Shown: positions 10,237 through 19,792, numbered from the stretch's first letter. The stretch is 64,000 bases of DNA from Nocardioides zeae (GCF_030818655.1 NZ_JAUTAN010000001.1:2976001-3040000); one strand, 5' to 3'. Made by a program: numbers and translations. The notes: generated by a model from the sequence alone, not told the origin.

Positions 10237-10254
10237 GGGGCAGGGTCGGGCGAT

Positions 10255-11379
10255 TCAGCCGAAGGCGCCGCCGCGGTCGATGAGCAACCGGTAGAGCGTG
10301 CTCTGGATGGTCTCGCGCACCTGGTCGGTCACGTCGAACACCAGCATGGGGTCGTCGGCGGCACCCGCGTCGTACTCGTCCGTGCGGATCGGCTCGCCGA
10401 ACTCCATCAGCCACTTCGACGGCAGCGGCACGAGGCCCAGCGGGCCGAGCAGCGGGAACGTCGGGGTGATGGGGACGTAGGGCACGCCGAGCAGCCGCGC
10501 GAGGGAGGGCACGTTGCCGACGAGGGGATAGATCTCCTCCGCACCCACGACGGACAGCGGGACGATCGGCACCCCGGTGCGCACGGCCGCTCCCACGAAG
10601 CCGCCGCGGCCGAAGCGCTGCAGCTTGTAGCGCTCCGAGAACGGCTTGCCGATCCCCTTGAACCCCTCGGGCCAGACCCCGACGAGCTCGCCGGAGCGCA
10701 GCAGGCGCTCGGCGTCGGCGTTGCACGCCAGCGTCGTGCCCCCGCGGCGCGCGACCGTGCTGACGATCGGGAGCCGGAACACCAGGTCCGCCCCGAGCGG
10801 TCGCAGGAACCGGCCCGCGTGGTCGTGGACGGCGACCATCGTCATGAGGCCGTCCACGGGGACGGTGCCGGAGTGGTTGGAGACGACGAGCGCCCCGCCC
10901 GTGGCCGGCAGGTTCTCGATCCCGCGCACCTCGACGCGGAACCACTTCTCCGCGATGGGGCGCAGCGCGGCGAGGAAGAAGCGCTCGGTCAGCTCGGCGT
11001 CGAAGCCGAACTCGTCGATGACGTAGTCCCCCGTCACCCGTCGGCGGAGGAACGCCAGGAAGCGGGCGAGCTGCTGCTCGGCGTCGTCGCCGAACAGCTC
11101 CGCGGCGGCCTGCTGGAAGGCGGACAGCCAGTCACCGATCGGCACCCCCGCGAGGGGGCCCCGCTCCTGCGCCGTGGCGGGCGCGCGGCGCGGCTCGGCG
11201 GCCGCGTCCGGGGCCGCGGGTGCGGGCGGCTCCGCCGCGGACGTACGTCGGGGGGCTCCGTTGCCAGGACCGCTCCCGTTGCCGGCGAGGTCGCGCGCGG
11301 AGGTCGAGGGCCGGTTGCGGCCGCTGCCGCGTCCGGGACGACCGCGCGTGCCGATCGGGATGATGTCGGCGTCACCCAC
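10255..11379 (-). CDS. Lysophospholipid acyltransferase family protein
   Basis: 374 aa. Proline/alanine-rich N-terminal ~75 residues, then a PlsC-type acyltransferase with the substrate motif SNHSGTVPVDGLM near residue 165 and a GVWPEGFKG motif near 230. It likely acylates a lysophospholipid or related alcohol at the membrane; the exact acceptor is unknown. It overlaps the epimerase gene by 8 bp and is cotranscribed, an arrangement I recall from M. tuberculosis Rv0501-Rv0502. Confidence 0.88.
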   Translation of the reverse strand: MGDADIIPIGTRGRPGRGSGRNRPSTSARDLAGNGSGPGNGAPRRTSAAEPPAPAAPDAAAEPRRAPATAQERGPLAGVPIGDWLSAFQQAAAELFGDDAEQQLARFLAFLRRRVTGDYVIDEFGFDAELTERFFLAALRPIAEKWFRVEVRGIENLPATGGALVVSNHSGTVPVDGLMTMVAVHDHAGRFLRPLGADLVFRLPIVSTVARRGGTTLACNADAERLLRSGELVGVWPEGFKGIGKPFSERYKLQRFGRGGFVGAAVRTGVPIVPLSVVGAEEIYPLVGNVPSLARLLGVPYVPITPTFPLLGPLGLVPLPSKWLMEFGEPIRTDEYDAGAADDPMLVFDVTDQVRETIQSTLYRLLIDRGGAFG

Positions 11380-12454
11380 GCGGGCCTCCCGGTGCGACGA
11401 AGGGGCGCACGGAGCCCGCGTCGACGGCGACGGGCGCAGGACGCGGGGCGTCGGGCTCGGGCAGTCGCTCGGCGAGGAGGCCGAGGGCCTGCTGCGGAGC
11501 CGTGAAGGTGGGGGTCAGGTCGGCGGCGAAGTCGGCGAACGCCTCGGCCGTCGAGTAGCGGGGGGTGAACCCCAGCTCGGTGCGGGCCCGGGACGTGTCG
11601 ACGCCGCGCCCGTAGGTGAGGAAGGCGACCAGCTCCGGCGACAGCTCGGCGAGGCGCACCCGGCGGACCAGCTGACCGAGGCCGCCGAGCGCGAACGGGG
11701 GCAGGGCCACGCTGGGACGCTGCATCCGCCGCACCGCCTGGTGCAGCGTGAGGATGCCGTCGCCGGCGACGTTGAACGTGCCCCCCACCTCGGCGTGCAC
11801 CCCGTGCCGCAGCACCCCGACGAGGTCGTCCGCGTGGAGGAACTGCATGCGGGGGTCGAAGCCGAGCACGGTGGGCACGACCGGGAGCCGGAGGTACGAC
11901 GTCATCGGGCTCGTCACCGTCGGGCCCAGCACGTTGGCGGCGCGCAGCATCAGCACGCGGACGTCGGGCCGCCGGCGGGCGAACCCGCGGACGTACCCCT
12001 CGACCTCCTGCGCGTCCTTGCCGTAGCCGCCGCGCGCGACCCGGGGCTCGACGTCCTCGGTGAACATCGCCGGGTCGCGGCTGGACGCGCCGTACACCGT
12101 CGTCGTCGACTTCACGACGAGGTGCCGGACGGTCTCCGACTTCTGGCACGCGGCGAGGAGCTGCATCGTGCCGATGACGTTGAGCTCCTTCATCGCGTTG
12201 CGACCCCCGGTGGTGCCGGGGGTCGCGATGACGCTCATGTGGACGACGGTGTCGACGTCCTCACGCGCGATGACCTTCGCGATGACGGGCGTGCGGATGT
12301 CCGCACGGACGAACGACACGGAACCGAGGTCCCCCCGCGGGGGGACGACGTCGACGCCGACGACGCGGTCGACGCCGGGGTCCGCGGCGAGCGCGTGCGC
12401 GACCCGCCGCCCGAGGTCACGAGAGACCCCGGTGACGAGAACGACCCGGCCCAC
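11372..12454 (-). CDS. NAD-dependent epimerase/dehydratase family protein
   Basis: 360 aa. Extended SDR fold: the nucleotide motif TGVSRDLGRR at residues ~8-17 (a TGxxxxxGxx variant) and the active-site pair in GGYGKDAQEVEGY near residue 148, where Tyr is followed only by GK, so the usual YxxxK is altered. Commonly annotated as UDP-glucose 4-epimerase-like; substrate uncertain. The ~40 C-terminal residues are Pro/Ala-rich. It lies in the bS22-epimerase-acyltransferase block. Confidence 0.87.
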   Translation of the reverse strand: MGRVVLVTGVSRDLGRRVAHALAADPGVDRVVGVDVVPPRGDLGSVSFVRADIRTPVIAKVIAREDVDTVVHMSVIATPGTTGGRNAMKELNVIGTMQLLAACQKSETVRHLVVKSTTTVYGASSRDPAMFTEDVEPRVARGGYGKDAQEVEGYVRGFARRRPDVRVLMLRAANVLGPTVTSPMTSYLRLPVVPTVLGFDPRMQFLHADDLVGVLRHGVHAEVGGTFNVAGDGILTLHQAVRRMQRPSVALPPFALGGLGQLVRRVRLAELSPELVAFLTYGRGVDTSRARTELGFTPRYSTAEAFADFAADLTPTFTAPQQALGLLAERLPEPDAPRPAPVAVDAGSVRPFVAPGGPRG

Positions 12455-12480
12455 CGCGACGCCTCAGTCCCGCATCGGCG

Positions 12481-12582
12481 TCACTTGCCGAGCTTGCGGC
12501 GCTGGACGCGCGTCTTCTTGAGCAGCTTGCGGTGCTTCTTCTTCGCCATGCGCTTGCGCCGCTTCTTGATGACAGAACCCAC
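12481..12582 (-). CDS. Small ribosomal protein bS22 (AURKAIP1/COX24 family)
   Basis: 33 aa, extremely basic: begins [19 protein letters not shown] and ends QRRKLGK. GTG start at 12582 with RBS AGAGG 7 nt upstream. This tiny protein is an actinobacterial ribosome component homologous to the mitoribosomal mS38 (COX24) motif. It lies between the helix-turn-helix and epimerase genes, as I recall for mycobacterial Rv0500A-Rv0500B-Rv0501. Confidence 0.93.
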   Translation of the reverse strand: MGSVIKKRRKRMAKKKHRKLLKKTRVQRRKLGK

Positions 12583-12707
12583 GAGTTACCTCTTCACGTG
12601 CCTACAGCGGAACCGCGCACCGAAGGACACGGGGCGGCCAGACGCTCAGCGTAGCCGCAGAGCGGTGGCGCACTGAAACCAGCGTCCCTCCCGGGCAGCG
12701 GCCGGGA

Positions 12708-12920
12708 CTAGCCGGCGTTGTAGAAGCTGCGTCGCAGGTACTCGTCCACGTCGTCCTCGGACACCCGGAACGACCGGCCGACACGCACGGCGGGGAGGTC
12801 GCCGCCGTGCACCAGTCGGTACACCGTCATCTTGGAGACGCGCATGACCGCGGCGACCTCGGCGATGGTGAGGAAGCGGACTCCGGAGAGGTCGCCGGTC
12901 GGACCGTCGTGCTGGGGCAT
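12708..12920 (-). CDS. Helix-turn-helix (MerR/excisionase-type) DNA-binding protein
   Basis: 70 aa. Single winged-helix domain: FLTIAEVAAVMRVSKMTVYR followed by VRVGRSFRVSEDDVDEYL. This is the excisionase-like fold of BldC and of the conserved actinobacterial protein found beside proC and bS22; the chromosomal context argues against a phage excisionase. ATG 12920 chosen as the nearest start before the domain; its RBS is weak. Target genes unknown. Confidence 0.88.
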   Translation of the reverse strand: MPQHDGPTGDLSGVRFLTIAEVAAVMRVSKMTVYRLVHGGDLPAVRVGRSFRVSEDDVDEYLRRSFYNAG

Positions 12921-13157
12921 CAGGCACCGCTTTCGTGCCCACGCGCGCCGGACGGGCCGTCCGACCCACTGACGCATGGGGTTGGCGTGAGAATAGGGCC
13001 TCGTGTGACGGATGGGAAAGGGGTTGGATTCGCAAAATCTGGCGCTTGTCGGCGTGTCGCCTTGCGTTCACGCCGAGAACGCGAATGACAGCGGTGCAAC
13101 TCGCGCCTTCGACGCCGGGATCCCGACCTGTCCGCGGTCGCTGGCACACTGCGGCGG
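12921..13157. other. Divergent intergenic region
   Basis: 237 bases between divergent genes. It contains one relatively AT-rich patch (ATTCGCAAAAT near 13028), an inverted repeat GCGTTC/GAACGC at 13074-13079 and 13087-13092, and CACACT 7 nt before GTG 13158 as a leaderless -10 candidate. No gene seen. Confidence 0.4.
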
Positions 13158-13862
13158 GTGATCGCCCGACGCCCGCTCGCCGCCGTGCTGTTCGACCTCG
13201 ACGACACCCTGGTCGACCACCGCGGAGCGGCCCGTGCGGGCCTCGAGCGGTGGGCGTCGAGCCACGGCGTGGCCGGCACCCCCGACGAGGTCGCGGAGCG
13301 CTGGAGCGCCCTCGAGGTGCGCTACTACGCGGCGTACCAGCAGCGGCGCCTGACCTTCGACGAGCAGCGCCGCGCGCGGGTGCGCGCGTTCCTCCCCCAC
13401 CTCGACCTCCGCAGCGACGCGGCGGCGGACGACGCGTTCGCGGGCTACCTGGTGGGCTACCAGGCGGCCTGGCGGGCGTTCGGCGACGCCACGCGGGCGC
13501 TGCGCCGGGCGGCGGCCGCAGGACTCGCCGTCGGCGTGCTCACCAACGGCGACGCGGTGCGCCAGCGCCGGAAGGCCGAGGCGGTCGGCCTCGCCGGCCT
13601 GCTCGACGGCCTCGGCGCCCCCGTGCTCGCCTCGTCGAGCCTCCCCGCGGCCAAGCCGGACGCGCGGTCCTACGCCGCCGCGTGCGCCCGGCTCGGCGTC
13701 GCGCCCGCCGCGACGCTGATGGTCGGCGACTCGTTGGTCAACGACGTCCGCGGCGCGCTCGACGCCGGCCTCGCGGCGGTGCTGCTGGACCGGTACGACG
13801 AGCACCCCACCGCCGGCGTACGCCGCGTGCGGTCGCTCGACGAGCTCGAGTTCGCGGCGTAG
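13158..13862 (+). CDS. HAD-IA family hydrolase
   Basis: 234 aa. Motif I VLFDLDDTLVDH (two Asp near residues 13-15), motif II GVLTNGD, motif III Lys in AAKPDARSY, motif IV MVGDSLVNDVRGA. A four-helix cap between motifs I and II makes it subfamily IA (phosphoglycolate phosphatase/haloacid dehalogenase type). Substrate unknown. GTG 13158 sits 7 nt after CACACT, suggesting a leaderless transcript divergent from the helix-turn-helix gene. Confidence 0.88.
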   Translation: MIARRPLAAVLFDLDDTLVDHRGAARAGLERWASSHGVAGTPDEVAERWSALEVRYYAAYQQRRLTFDEQRRARVRAFLPHLDLRSDAAADDAFAGYLVGYQAAWRAFGDATRALRRAAAAGLAVGVLTNGDAVRQRRKAEAVGLAGLLDGLGAPVLASSSLPAAKPDARSYAAACARLGVAPAATLMVGDSLVNDVRGALDAGLAAVLLDRYDEHPTAGVRRVRSLDELEFAA

Positions 13863-13885
13863 GCCGTCGAGGCGCGGTCCCGGTC

Positions 13886-14698
13886 TCAGGCCCCCAGCGC
13901 GCGCGAGCGGTCGCGGGCGGCCTCCATGGCGGCGAGGAACGCGGCCCGGACCTTGTGGATCTCGAGCTCGCGCAGCGCGGCGGCCGTGGTGCCCGCGGGC
14001 GACGTGACCTGCTCGCGCAGCACCGTGGGGTGGGTGCCGGTCTCGCGCAGCATGGCGGCGGAGCCGACCAGGGTCTGCACGACGAGCTCCGTGGCCGTCG
14101 CGCGCGGCAGGCCGAGGTGCACGCCGGCCTCGATCATCGACTCGACGACGAAGAAGACGTAGGCGGGGCCGGATCCGGAGATGGCGGTCACGGCGTCCTG
14201 TTGCGCCTCGGGGATGCGCACCACCTTGCCGGTCGCGCTCAGCAGCGCCTCGACCTCGTCGAGGTGCTCGGCGGTCGCGTGGCGGCCGCCGGAGACGGCG
14301 TGCATGCCCTCGTCGACCAGCGCGGGGGTGTTGGGCATGACGCGCACGACGGCGACGCCGGCGGGCACCCGCTCCTCGACGTACGCCGTCGTGATGCCGG
14401 CGGCGAGGGAGACGACGAGCTGCCCGGGGCGGAGCTCCGGGGCGATCTGCTCGAGCACGGCCGCCATGTCCTGGGGCTTGACCACGAGGGCGACGGTGTC
14501 GGCGCGACGGGCGGCGTCGACGTTGTCGACGACCGCGACGCCGTAGCGGGCGGTGAGCTCCTCGGCGCGCTCCGGCCGCTTCTCCCCCACGACGAGCTCC
14601 TCCGGGCGGCGGCCCGCACGGACGAGGCCCGACAGGAGGGTCTCGCCCATGACGCCGGCACCGATGATGGCGGTCAGACGGGGGGTGGAGCTGCTCAC
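13886..14698 (-). CDS. proC: Pyrroline-5-carboxylate reductase
   Basis: 270 aa. Catalyses the last step of proline synthesis, NAD(P)H-dependent reduction of pyrroline-5-carboxylate. N-terminal Rossmann motif IIGAGVMGETLLSG, MPNTPALV near residue 125, and the family signature in the C-terminal helical domain (SGSGPAYVF; EQVTSPAGTTAAAL). Full length. GTG start at 14698. It is followed on the same strand by proline dehydrogenase, placing proline synthesis and breakdown side by side. Confidence 0.96.
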   Translation of the reverse strand: MSSSTPRLTAIIGAGVMGETLLSGLVRAGRRPEELVVGEKRPERAEELTARYGVAVVDNVDAARRADTVALVVKPQDMAAVLEQIAPELRPGQLVVSLAAGITTAYVEERVPAGVAVVRVMPNTPALVDEGMHAVSGGRHATAEHLDEVEALLSATGKVVRIPEAQQDAVTAISGSGPAYVFFVVESMIEAGVHLGLPRATATELVVQTLVGSAAMLRETGTHPTVLREQVTSPAGTTAAALRELEIHKVRAAFLAAMEAARDRSRALGA

Positions 14699-14735
14699 GT
14701 GCTGCCTGCTTCCGGCTCGGGTGAGCCGGGACGGC

Positions 14736-15668
14736 TCACGACCTGGAGATCAACGACGTGAGGAAGAGTGACAGGTTCGCCGGTCGCTCCGCGAGCCGGC
14801 GGGTGAGGTAGCCGTACCAGTCGGTGCCGTAGGGCACGTAGACCCGCATGGTCTCGCCCGCCTCGGCGAGACGCCGCTGCTCGGCCGGGCGGATGCCGTA
14901 GAGCATCTGGAACTCGTAGGTGCCGGGGCCGCGACCGTGCCGGCTCGCCAGCGACGCCGCGATGCGGATGAGGCGCGGGTCGTGGGTCGCCACCATCGGG
15001 TAGCCCTGGCCGGCCATGAGGATCCGCAGGCTGCGCACGAAGGCCCGGTCGACGGCGGCGCCCTGGTGCGCGACGGTCGGCGGGGCGTCGTAGGCGCCCT
15101 TGCAGAGGCGCACGCGGGACCCCTCGTGCGCGAGGTCGCGGGCGTCCGCCTCGGTGCGGTGCAGGTAGGCCTGCAGCACGGCACCGACCTCGGGGTGCTC
15201 GCGGCGCAGCTCGTGCACGACGGTGAGCGTGTCGTCGATGATCTCGTGGTGCTCGGCGTCGACGGTGACCGTCGTGCCGACCGCGCGGGCGGCCTCGCAG
15301 ATGCGGTGCGCGTTGGCGAGCGCGAGGTCGGTGCCGGCGTCCCCCAGGGAGAGGCCCACCGCGCTCAGCTTGAGCGACACCTCCGCGCGGCGCGCGAGCC
15401 CGTGGGCCGCCAGGTCGTCGAGGAGCGCGAGGTAGACCTTCGTCGTGTCCTCCGCCCGACCGGTGTCGGTCGTCAGCTCGCCCAGGTGGTCGATGGTGAC
15501 CGCCAGGCCCTCGCCCACGAGGTCGGCCGTGACGCGCACGGCCTCGGCGGTGGACTCGCCCGCGACGTACCCCCGCACCACCGCCGCGGTCAGCGGCATC
15601 GTCATGAGCCCCCGCTTCACCTCCTCGCTGCGCGCCAGCGCGAGCAGGGGACGTCGCAGGAGGGACAT
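14736..15668 (-). CDS. Proline dehydrogenase
   Basis: 310 aa monofunctional PRODH; oxidises proline to pyrroline-5-carboxylate with FAD and passes electrons to the respiratory chain. A TIM barrel is visible: VSLKLSAVG, VTVDAEHHE, AYLHRTEAD, RLCKGAYDAP (substrate/flavin contacts), ATHDPRLI and the C-terminal Arg-rich YLTRRLAERP that binds the proline carboxylate. ATG 15668 is preceded by TAAGTTGGAGCGC, giving both a -10 candidate at leaderless spacing and GGAG. Confidence 0.94.
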   Translation of the reverse strand: MSLLRRPLLALARSEEVKRGLMTMPLTAAVVRGYVAGESTAEAVRVTADLVGEGLAVTIDHLGELTTDTGRAEDTTKVYLALLDDLAAHGLARRAEVSLKLSAVGLSLGDAGTDLALANAHRICEAARAVGTTVTVDAEHHEIIDDTLTVVHELRREHPEVGAVLQAYLHRTEADARDLAHEGSRVRLCKGAYDAPPTVAHQGAAVDRAFVRSLRILMAGQGYPMVATHDPRLIRIAASLASRHGRGPGTYEFQMLYGIRPAEQRRLAEAGETMRVYVPYGTDWYGYLTRRLAERPANLSLFLTSLISRS

Positions 15669-15724
15669 GCGCTCCAACTTACCGGGCGTGATCCAGGCGA
15701 CACCGCGGGCTGCGTCAGCCCGCG

Positions 15725-16522
15725 TCAGACCGCCGCGGGGCGCAGGTGCTCCCGCGCGAACGCGAGGGAGTCGGCGAGGTCGGCGCGGCGGGCGTCGGCC
15801 GTCTCCGCCTTGCGGGTGTTGATCTCGAGCACGACGTGGCCGTCGAACCCGGTGCGCACGAGGTGGCGCAGCAGGCGCTCCGGCTCCATGCGCCCGCGAC
15901 CCGGCACGAGGTGCTCGTCCTTCGCCGAGCCGGTGCCGTCGGTGAGGTGCACGTGCCGCAGGCGCTCGCCGAGGCGCTCGGCCATCGCGACGGGGTCGGA
16001 GCCGGCGATGGCGGCGTGCGAGACGTCGATCGTCGTGTTGGCGTAGTTCTCGTCCGAGGGGTCCCAGCCCGGCACGTAGACCTCCATGCCCCGCGTCGAG
16101 CCCTTCCGGGGCGTGGCCTTCCACGGATACATGTTCTCGACGGCGAACGCGACGCCGCTCGACTCCTCGAGCGCGGCTATGCCGTTGACGAAGTCGCGGC
16201 CGTACTCCCGCTGCCACCGGAACGGCGGGTGCACCACCACCACGTCCGCCCCGAGGGCCTTCGCCATCTCGGCCGACCGCTCCAGCTTCCCCCACGGCTC
16301 GAGGCCCCAGACCGCCTGCGTGAACAGCAGGCAGGGGGCGTGCACCGCACACACCGGTACGTCGTGGTGCTGCGCCAGCTGCTCCACCGCGGCCACCTGC
16401 TGGCTGAGCGCGTCGATCCCGACCATCACCTCGACCGCGTCGTACCCGAGCTCGGCCGCGTAGGCGAACCCGTGCGCGGTCGACTCGGGGTAGACCGAGG
16501 AGGTGGACAGGCCGACGATCAT
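15725..16522 (-). CDS. Sugar phosphate isomerase/epimerase (TIM barrel) family protein
   Basis: 265 aa. AP-endonuclease-2-like TIM barrel with metal-ligand patterns such as VVVHPPF, FAVENMYP, TIDVSHAA, RHVHLTDG and VVLEINTR. Member of the xylose-isomerase-like family; a conserved actinobacterial protein next to ppx and proC whose true substrate is not established. RBS TAGGAGCGG lies 8 nt before ATG 16522. Confidence 0.86.
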   Translation of the reverse strand: MIVGLSTSSVYPESTAHGFAYAAELGYDAVEVMVGIDALSQQVAAVEQLAQHHDVPVCAVHAPCLLFTQAVWGLEPWGKLERSAEMAKALGADVVVVHPPFRWQREYGRDFVNGIAALEESSGVAFAVENMYPWKATPRKGSTRGMEVYVPGWDPSDENYANTTIDVSHAAIAGSDPVAMAERLGERLRHVHLTDGTGSAKDEHLVPGRGRMEPERLLRHLVRTGFDGHVVLEINTRKAETADARRADLADSLAFAREHLRPAAV

Positions 16523-16550
16523 CGAGCCGCTCCTAGGAGGGGGGTCGGGG

Positions 16551-17486
16551 TCAGCCCAGGACGCTGAGCTGGTCGAGCCTCTCCAGGATGACGCCCTCCC
16601 GAAGCGCCCACGGACAGATCTCCAGGCCCTCGAGCCCGAAGATGTCCATGACGGCGTCGGCGACGAGGGCGCCGGGCACGACCTGGTGCGTGCGGCTCGG
16701 CGAGACCCCGGGCAGCGCGGCGAGGGCCTCGTGGTCCATCACCATCAGCTTGGGGATCCACTCCCGCAGCTCGGCGGCGGGCAGCACCCGGGGCGCGAGC
16801 GGCCCCTCCGAGGAGCCGGGCGCACCGCAGATGCGGGCCAGGGAGCGGAACGTCTTCGAGGTGGCCACGGCCTTGTCGGGCGCGCCCGCGCGCAGCAGGT
16901 TGCCCGCGTCGCGGGCGATCTCGGCGCGGATCGTGCGGCGCAGGTCGCGCACGCGGTCCTCGTCGGGGACGCCGTCGGCGAACCAGGCGCGCGAGAGGCG
17001 GGCCGCACCGAGCGGCAGCGACCACGCGACGTCCGGGGCCTCGTTGGAGCCGCCCGCGATCTCGAGCGACCCCCCGCCGATGTCGAAGACGGCCAGCCGG
17101 CCCGCCGACCAGCCGAACCAGCGCCGTACGGACAGGAAGGTGAGGCGCGCCTCGTCCTCGCCCGAGAGCACCGTGAGCGGCACCCCGGTGCGGCCCTCCA
17201 CCTCGGCGAGCACGGCGTCGGAGTTCGAGGCGTCGCGCACCGCGGAGGTCGCGAAGGCCAGCATGTCCTCGCAGCCCTTGTCCTCGGCCACGACCTTGGC
17301 CTGCTGCGCGAACGCCGCGAGGGCGTCGATGCCCGCCTGCGTGACCGCGCCGGAGGCGTCGAGGTGCTCGGCGAGGCGCAGCGGCTCCTTGTAGGAGGAG
17401 GCGGGCAGCGGCGCCGCCCCGCCGGCGGCGTCGACCACGAGCAGGTGACCCGTGTTCGAGCCGATGTCCAGCACTCCCAACCTCAT
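16551..17486 (-). CDS. Ppx/GppA family phosphatase (exopolyphosphatase)
   Basis: 311 aa. Actin-like ATPase fold of the exopolyphosphatase/pppGpp phosphatase family: N-terminal [17 protein letters not shown], second phosphate loop [13 protein letters not shown] at about residue 130. About 310 aa corresponds to the short actinobacterial Ppx type. It likely hydrolyses long-chain polyphosphate, opposing the ppk at 26465. ATG 17486 follows TACGGT and 7 nt on the coding strand, a leaderless layout. Confidence 0.92.
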   Translation of the reverse strand: MRLGVLDIGSNTGHLLVVDAAGGAAPLPASSYKEPLRLAEHLDASGAVTQAGIDALAAFAQQAKVVAEDKGCEDMLAFATSAVRDASNSDAVLAEVEGRTGVPLTVLSGEDEARLTFLSVRRWFGWSAGRLAVFDIGGGSLEIAGGSNEAPDVAWSLPLGAARLSRAWFADGVPDEDRVRDLRRTIRAEIARDAGNLLRAGAPDKAVATSKTFRSLARICGAPGSSEGPLAPRVLPAAELREWIPKLMVMDHEALAALPGVSPSRTHQVVPGALVADAVMDIFGLEGLEICPWALREGVILERLDQLSVLG

Positions 17487-17543
17487 GGGCAGAACCGTAG
17501 CGCCGCGCGGACGCCCCGGTGGCGTCGCCCGTAGGGTGGCCCG

Positions 17544-18329
17544 GTGCCCGACCCCTCCGGTCCCTCCCGCGAGGTCCCCCTCGACTTCCCCCGCGCCTGG
17601 GTGGAGTTCGGCGACCCCGCCGACGACGGCCAGGTCTTCCGCTGCGACCTCACGTGGTTGACCTCGGCCTACACGTGCATCTTCGGCGCGGGCTGCGCCG
17701 GGATCTACGCCTCCGCGCCGGACGTCGGCTGCTGCACGCTCGGTGCGCACTTCTCCGACCGTGACGACGAGCGCCGCGTCGCGGCGTACGTCGCCGAGCT
17801 CGGCCCCGAGGAGTGGCAGCACCGTCCCGACGTGGCGAGGGTGACCCGGAAGGACTGGGTGACCAAGGACGAGGACGGCGCCCGCAAGACGCTCACGATC
17901 GTCGTCGACGGGCAGGAGGCGTGCGTGTTCGCCAACCGCCCCGGGTTCGCCGGCGGCGAGGGCTGCGCGCTGCACGCGCTCGCGCTGCGGCAGGGCCGCA
18001 ACCCGCTCGAGACGAAGCCCGACGTCTGCTGGCAGCTGCCCCTGCGGCGCACCTACCGCACCGTCGAGCGGCCCGACGGCACGTCGTACCTCGAGGTGTC
18101 GATCGGCGAGTACGACCGCCGCGGCTGGGGACCGGGCGGGCACGACCTCGACTGGTACTGCACCGGCAACCCCGTCGCCCACGTCGCGCCGGAGCCGCTC
18201 TACGTCACGAGCGAGGCCGAGCTGCGGGAGCTGATGGGGGACGCGGGGTACGCCGCGCTCGTCCGCCACTGCGAGGCGCACGTGCGCTCGCGGTCGGCCC
18301 TGGCGCTCCACCCCGCCGACCCCCGCTGA
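17544..18329 (+). CDS. Conserved cysteine-rich protein (Rv0495c-like)
   Basis: 261 aa of unknown function. At least ten cysteines, including a cluster [13 protein letters not shown] / GCCTLGAHF near residues 43-70, then ACVF, GCALH, VCWQL, WYCTGN and RHCEAH. The spacing suggests a metal or iron-sulfur site (inference), perhaps related to DUF3109. Position divergent to ppx resembles Rv0495c/Rv0496 (recalled). GTG 17544 is preceded by TAGGGT and 6 nt, so the message is likely leaderless. Confidence 0.82.
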   Translation: MPDPSGPSREVPLDFPRAWVEFGDPADDGQVFRCDLTWLTSAYTCIFGAGCAGIYASAPDVGCCTLGAHFSDRDDERRVAAYVAELGPEEWQHRPDVARVTRKDWVTKDEDGARKTLTIVVDGQEACVFANRPGFAGGEGCALHALALRQGRNPLETKPDVCWQLPLRRTYRTVERPDGTSYLEVSIGEYDRRGWGPGGHDLDWYCTGNPVAHVAPEPLYVTSEAELRELMGDAGYAALVRHCEAHVRSRSALALHPADPR

Positions 18330-18407
18330 ACCCTCCGACAAGTCTCGACGTCAAGACACCGGACCCCGGTTTCGCGGCGGCGCGGTGTGTCCCACAGAAT
18401 CGTGGCC

Positions 18408-19046
18408 ATGCGCCTCGACCACGTCTCGTACGCCGCCGGACCCGACGGACTGGCGGCGACCGCCGAGCGCATCGGGAAGCTGCTCGGCCGTGAGTTCACC
18501 GACGGCGGCATCCACCCCCGCTTCGGCACCCGCAACATGACGCTCGGCCTCGCCGGCGACACCTACATCGAGATCGTCGAGGTGCTCGACCACCCGGCGT
18601 CCGACAAGGCTCCCTTCGGCCAGGCGGTGCGGGCGCGGTCCGCGCTCGGCGGCGGGTGGCTCGGCTGGGTCGTCGCGGTCGGCGACCTCTCCCGCATCGA
18701 GCGCCGGCTCGGTCGCGAGGCGGTCAAGGGCAGCCGCCACCGGCCCGACGGCACCGAGCTCGTCTGGAAGCAGCTGGGCGTCAACGGCCTCATCGCCGAC
18801 CCGCAGCTGCCGTTCTTCGTGCACTGGGACTCGCCCCGCGAGCTCCACCCGGGTGCCGGCGCCGACCAGGCGTTCTCGCTGGCCTGCCTCGAGATCGCCG
18901 GCGACCCGCACCGCGTGAGCGAGTGGCTGGGCGAGCCCATCGAGGAGCCCCTGGAGGACCTCAAGGTCGAGTGGGTCGCCCCGCACGGCACCCCCGGGCT
19001 GCTCGCCGTGCAGGTGCAGACGCCGGACGGCCTCGTCCGCATCTGA
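18408..19046 (+). CDS. VOC superfamily (glyoxalase-like domain) protein
   Basis: 212 aa. N-terminal LDHVSYAAGPDGL and later GWVVAVGDLS are the strand starts of a glyoxalase-like (PF13468 type) fold. Function unknown; such proteins bind small ligands or metals. I chose ATG 18408, which directly precedes the domain and lies 7 nt after CAGAAT, over an upstream GTG that adds seven residues. The methyltransferase gene starts 15 nt downstream. Confidence 0.82.
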   Translation: MRLDHVSYAAGPDGLAATAERIGKLLGREFTDGGIHPRFGTRNMTLGLAGDTYIEIVEVLDHPASDKAPFGQAVRARSALGGGWLGWVVAVGDLSRIERRLGREAVKGSRHRPDGTELVWKQLGVNGLIADPQLPFFVHWDSPRELHPGAGADQAFSLACLEIAGDPHRVSEWLGEPIEEPLEDLKVEWVAPHGTPGLLAVQVQTPDGLVRI

Positions 19047-19060
19047 GCGGAGCACCGCTC

Positions 19061-19792
19061 GTGGCGAAGCTCCCGCCCGGGGCCCCTCGCGGCACCATCC
19101 CCAGTCCCAACATCTGGGAGCACACGGCCGCCTACGAGCTCGAGAACCGTGGCGTCGACCGCGACGGTCTGATCGAGCGCACCATGCGCGGGATCCACGA
19201 CTGGTCCGGCGCCACGCTCCTCGACCTGGGCTGCGGGGCCGGCTTCCACCTGCCGCGCTGGGCCGGCGCGGACCCGAGCGGCGGACGGGCCGCCCGGGTC
19301 GTCGGCGTCGAGCCGCACCCCGCGCTGGCCGCGCTGGCCCGGCGGCGCGTGCGGAGCCTCGAGGGCGTGCGGGTCGAGGTGGGCTCCGCCCAGCAGGTCC
19401 CGCTGCCCGACGCCTCCGTCGACGTGGTCCACGCCCGGTGGGCCTACTTCTTCGGCCCGGGCTGCGAACCGGGCCTCGCGGAGCTCTCCCGCGTCGTACG
19501 GCGCGGGGGCACCGCCTTCGTCATCGACAACGACGGGTCGCGCTCGACCTTCGGGGCGTGGTTCCGGCGGGGGTACCCGCAGGTCGACCCGCCCGCCGTG
19601 ATCGAGCGGTTCTGGGCCTCCCACGGGTGGAACCGCGAGCAGCTGGACATCGCCTGGGAGCACGACACCCGGGAGGACTTCGAGGCCGTCGTGCGCATCG
19701 AGTTCGACCCGCGCACCGCCGACGCGATCCTCGCGGAGCACCCGGGCACGTCCGTCGACTACGCCGTCAACCTGTGGTGGCGGCGGTTCTGA
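19061..19792 (+). CDS. Class I SAM-dependent methyltransferase
   Basis: 243 aa. SAM-binding motif I LLDLGCGAGFHLPRW near residue 52, acidic strand end VVGVEPHP, motif II region LPDASVDVVHARW, and motif III-like ELSRVVRRGGTAFVI. Substrate unknown. GTG 19061 has GGAG 8 nt upstream. It follows the VOC gene closely (14 nt gap) and is convergent with the LacI-type regulator. Confidence 0.88.
   Translation: MAKLPPGAPRGTIPSPNIWEHTAAYELENRGVDRDGLIERTMRGIHDWSGATLLDLGCGAGFHLPRWAGADPSGGRAARVVGVEPHPALAALARRRVRSLEGVRVEVGSAQQVPLPDASVDVVHARWAYFFGPGCEPGLAELSRVVRRGGTAFVIDNDGSRSTFGAWFRRGYPQVDPPAVIERFWASHGWNREQLDIAWEHDTREDFEAVVRIEFDPRTADAILAEHPGTSVDYAVNLWWRRF

Noticed and set aside
12708..12920. Phage excisionase marking an integrated element
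   Set aside because: The helix-turn-helix gene sits in a conserved chromosomal block with bS22 and proC, and no integrase or attachment repeat is visible.
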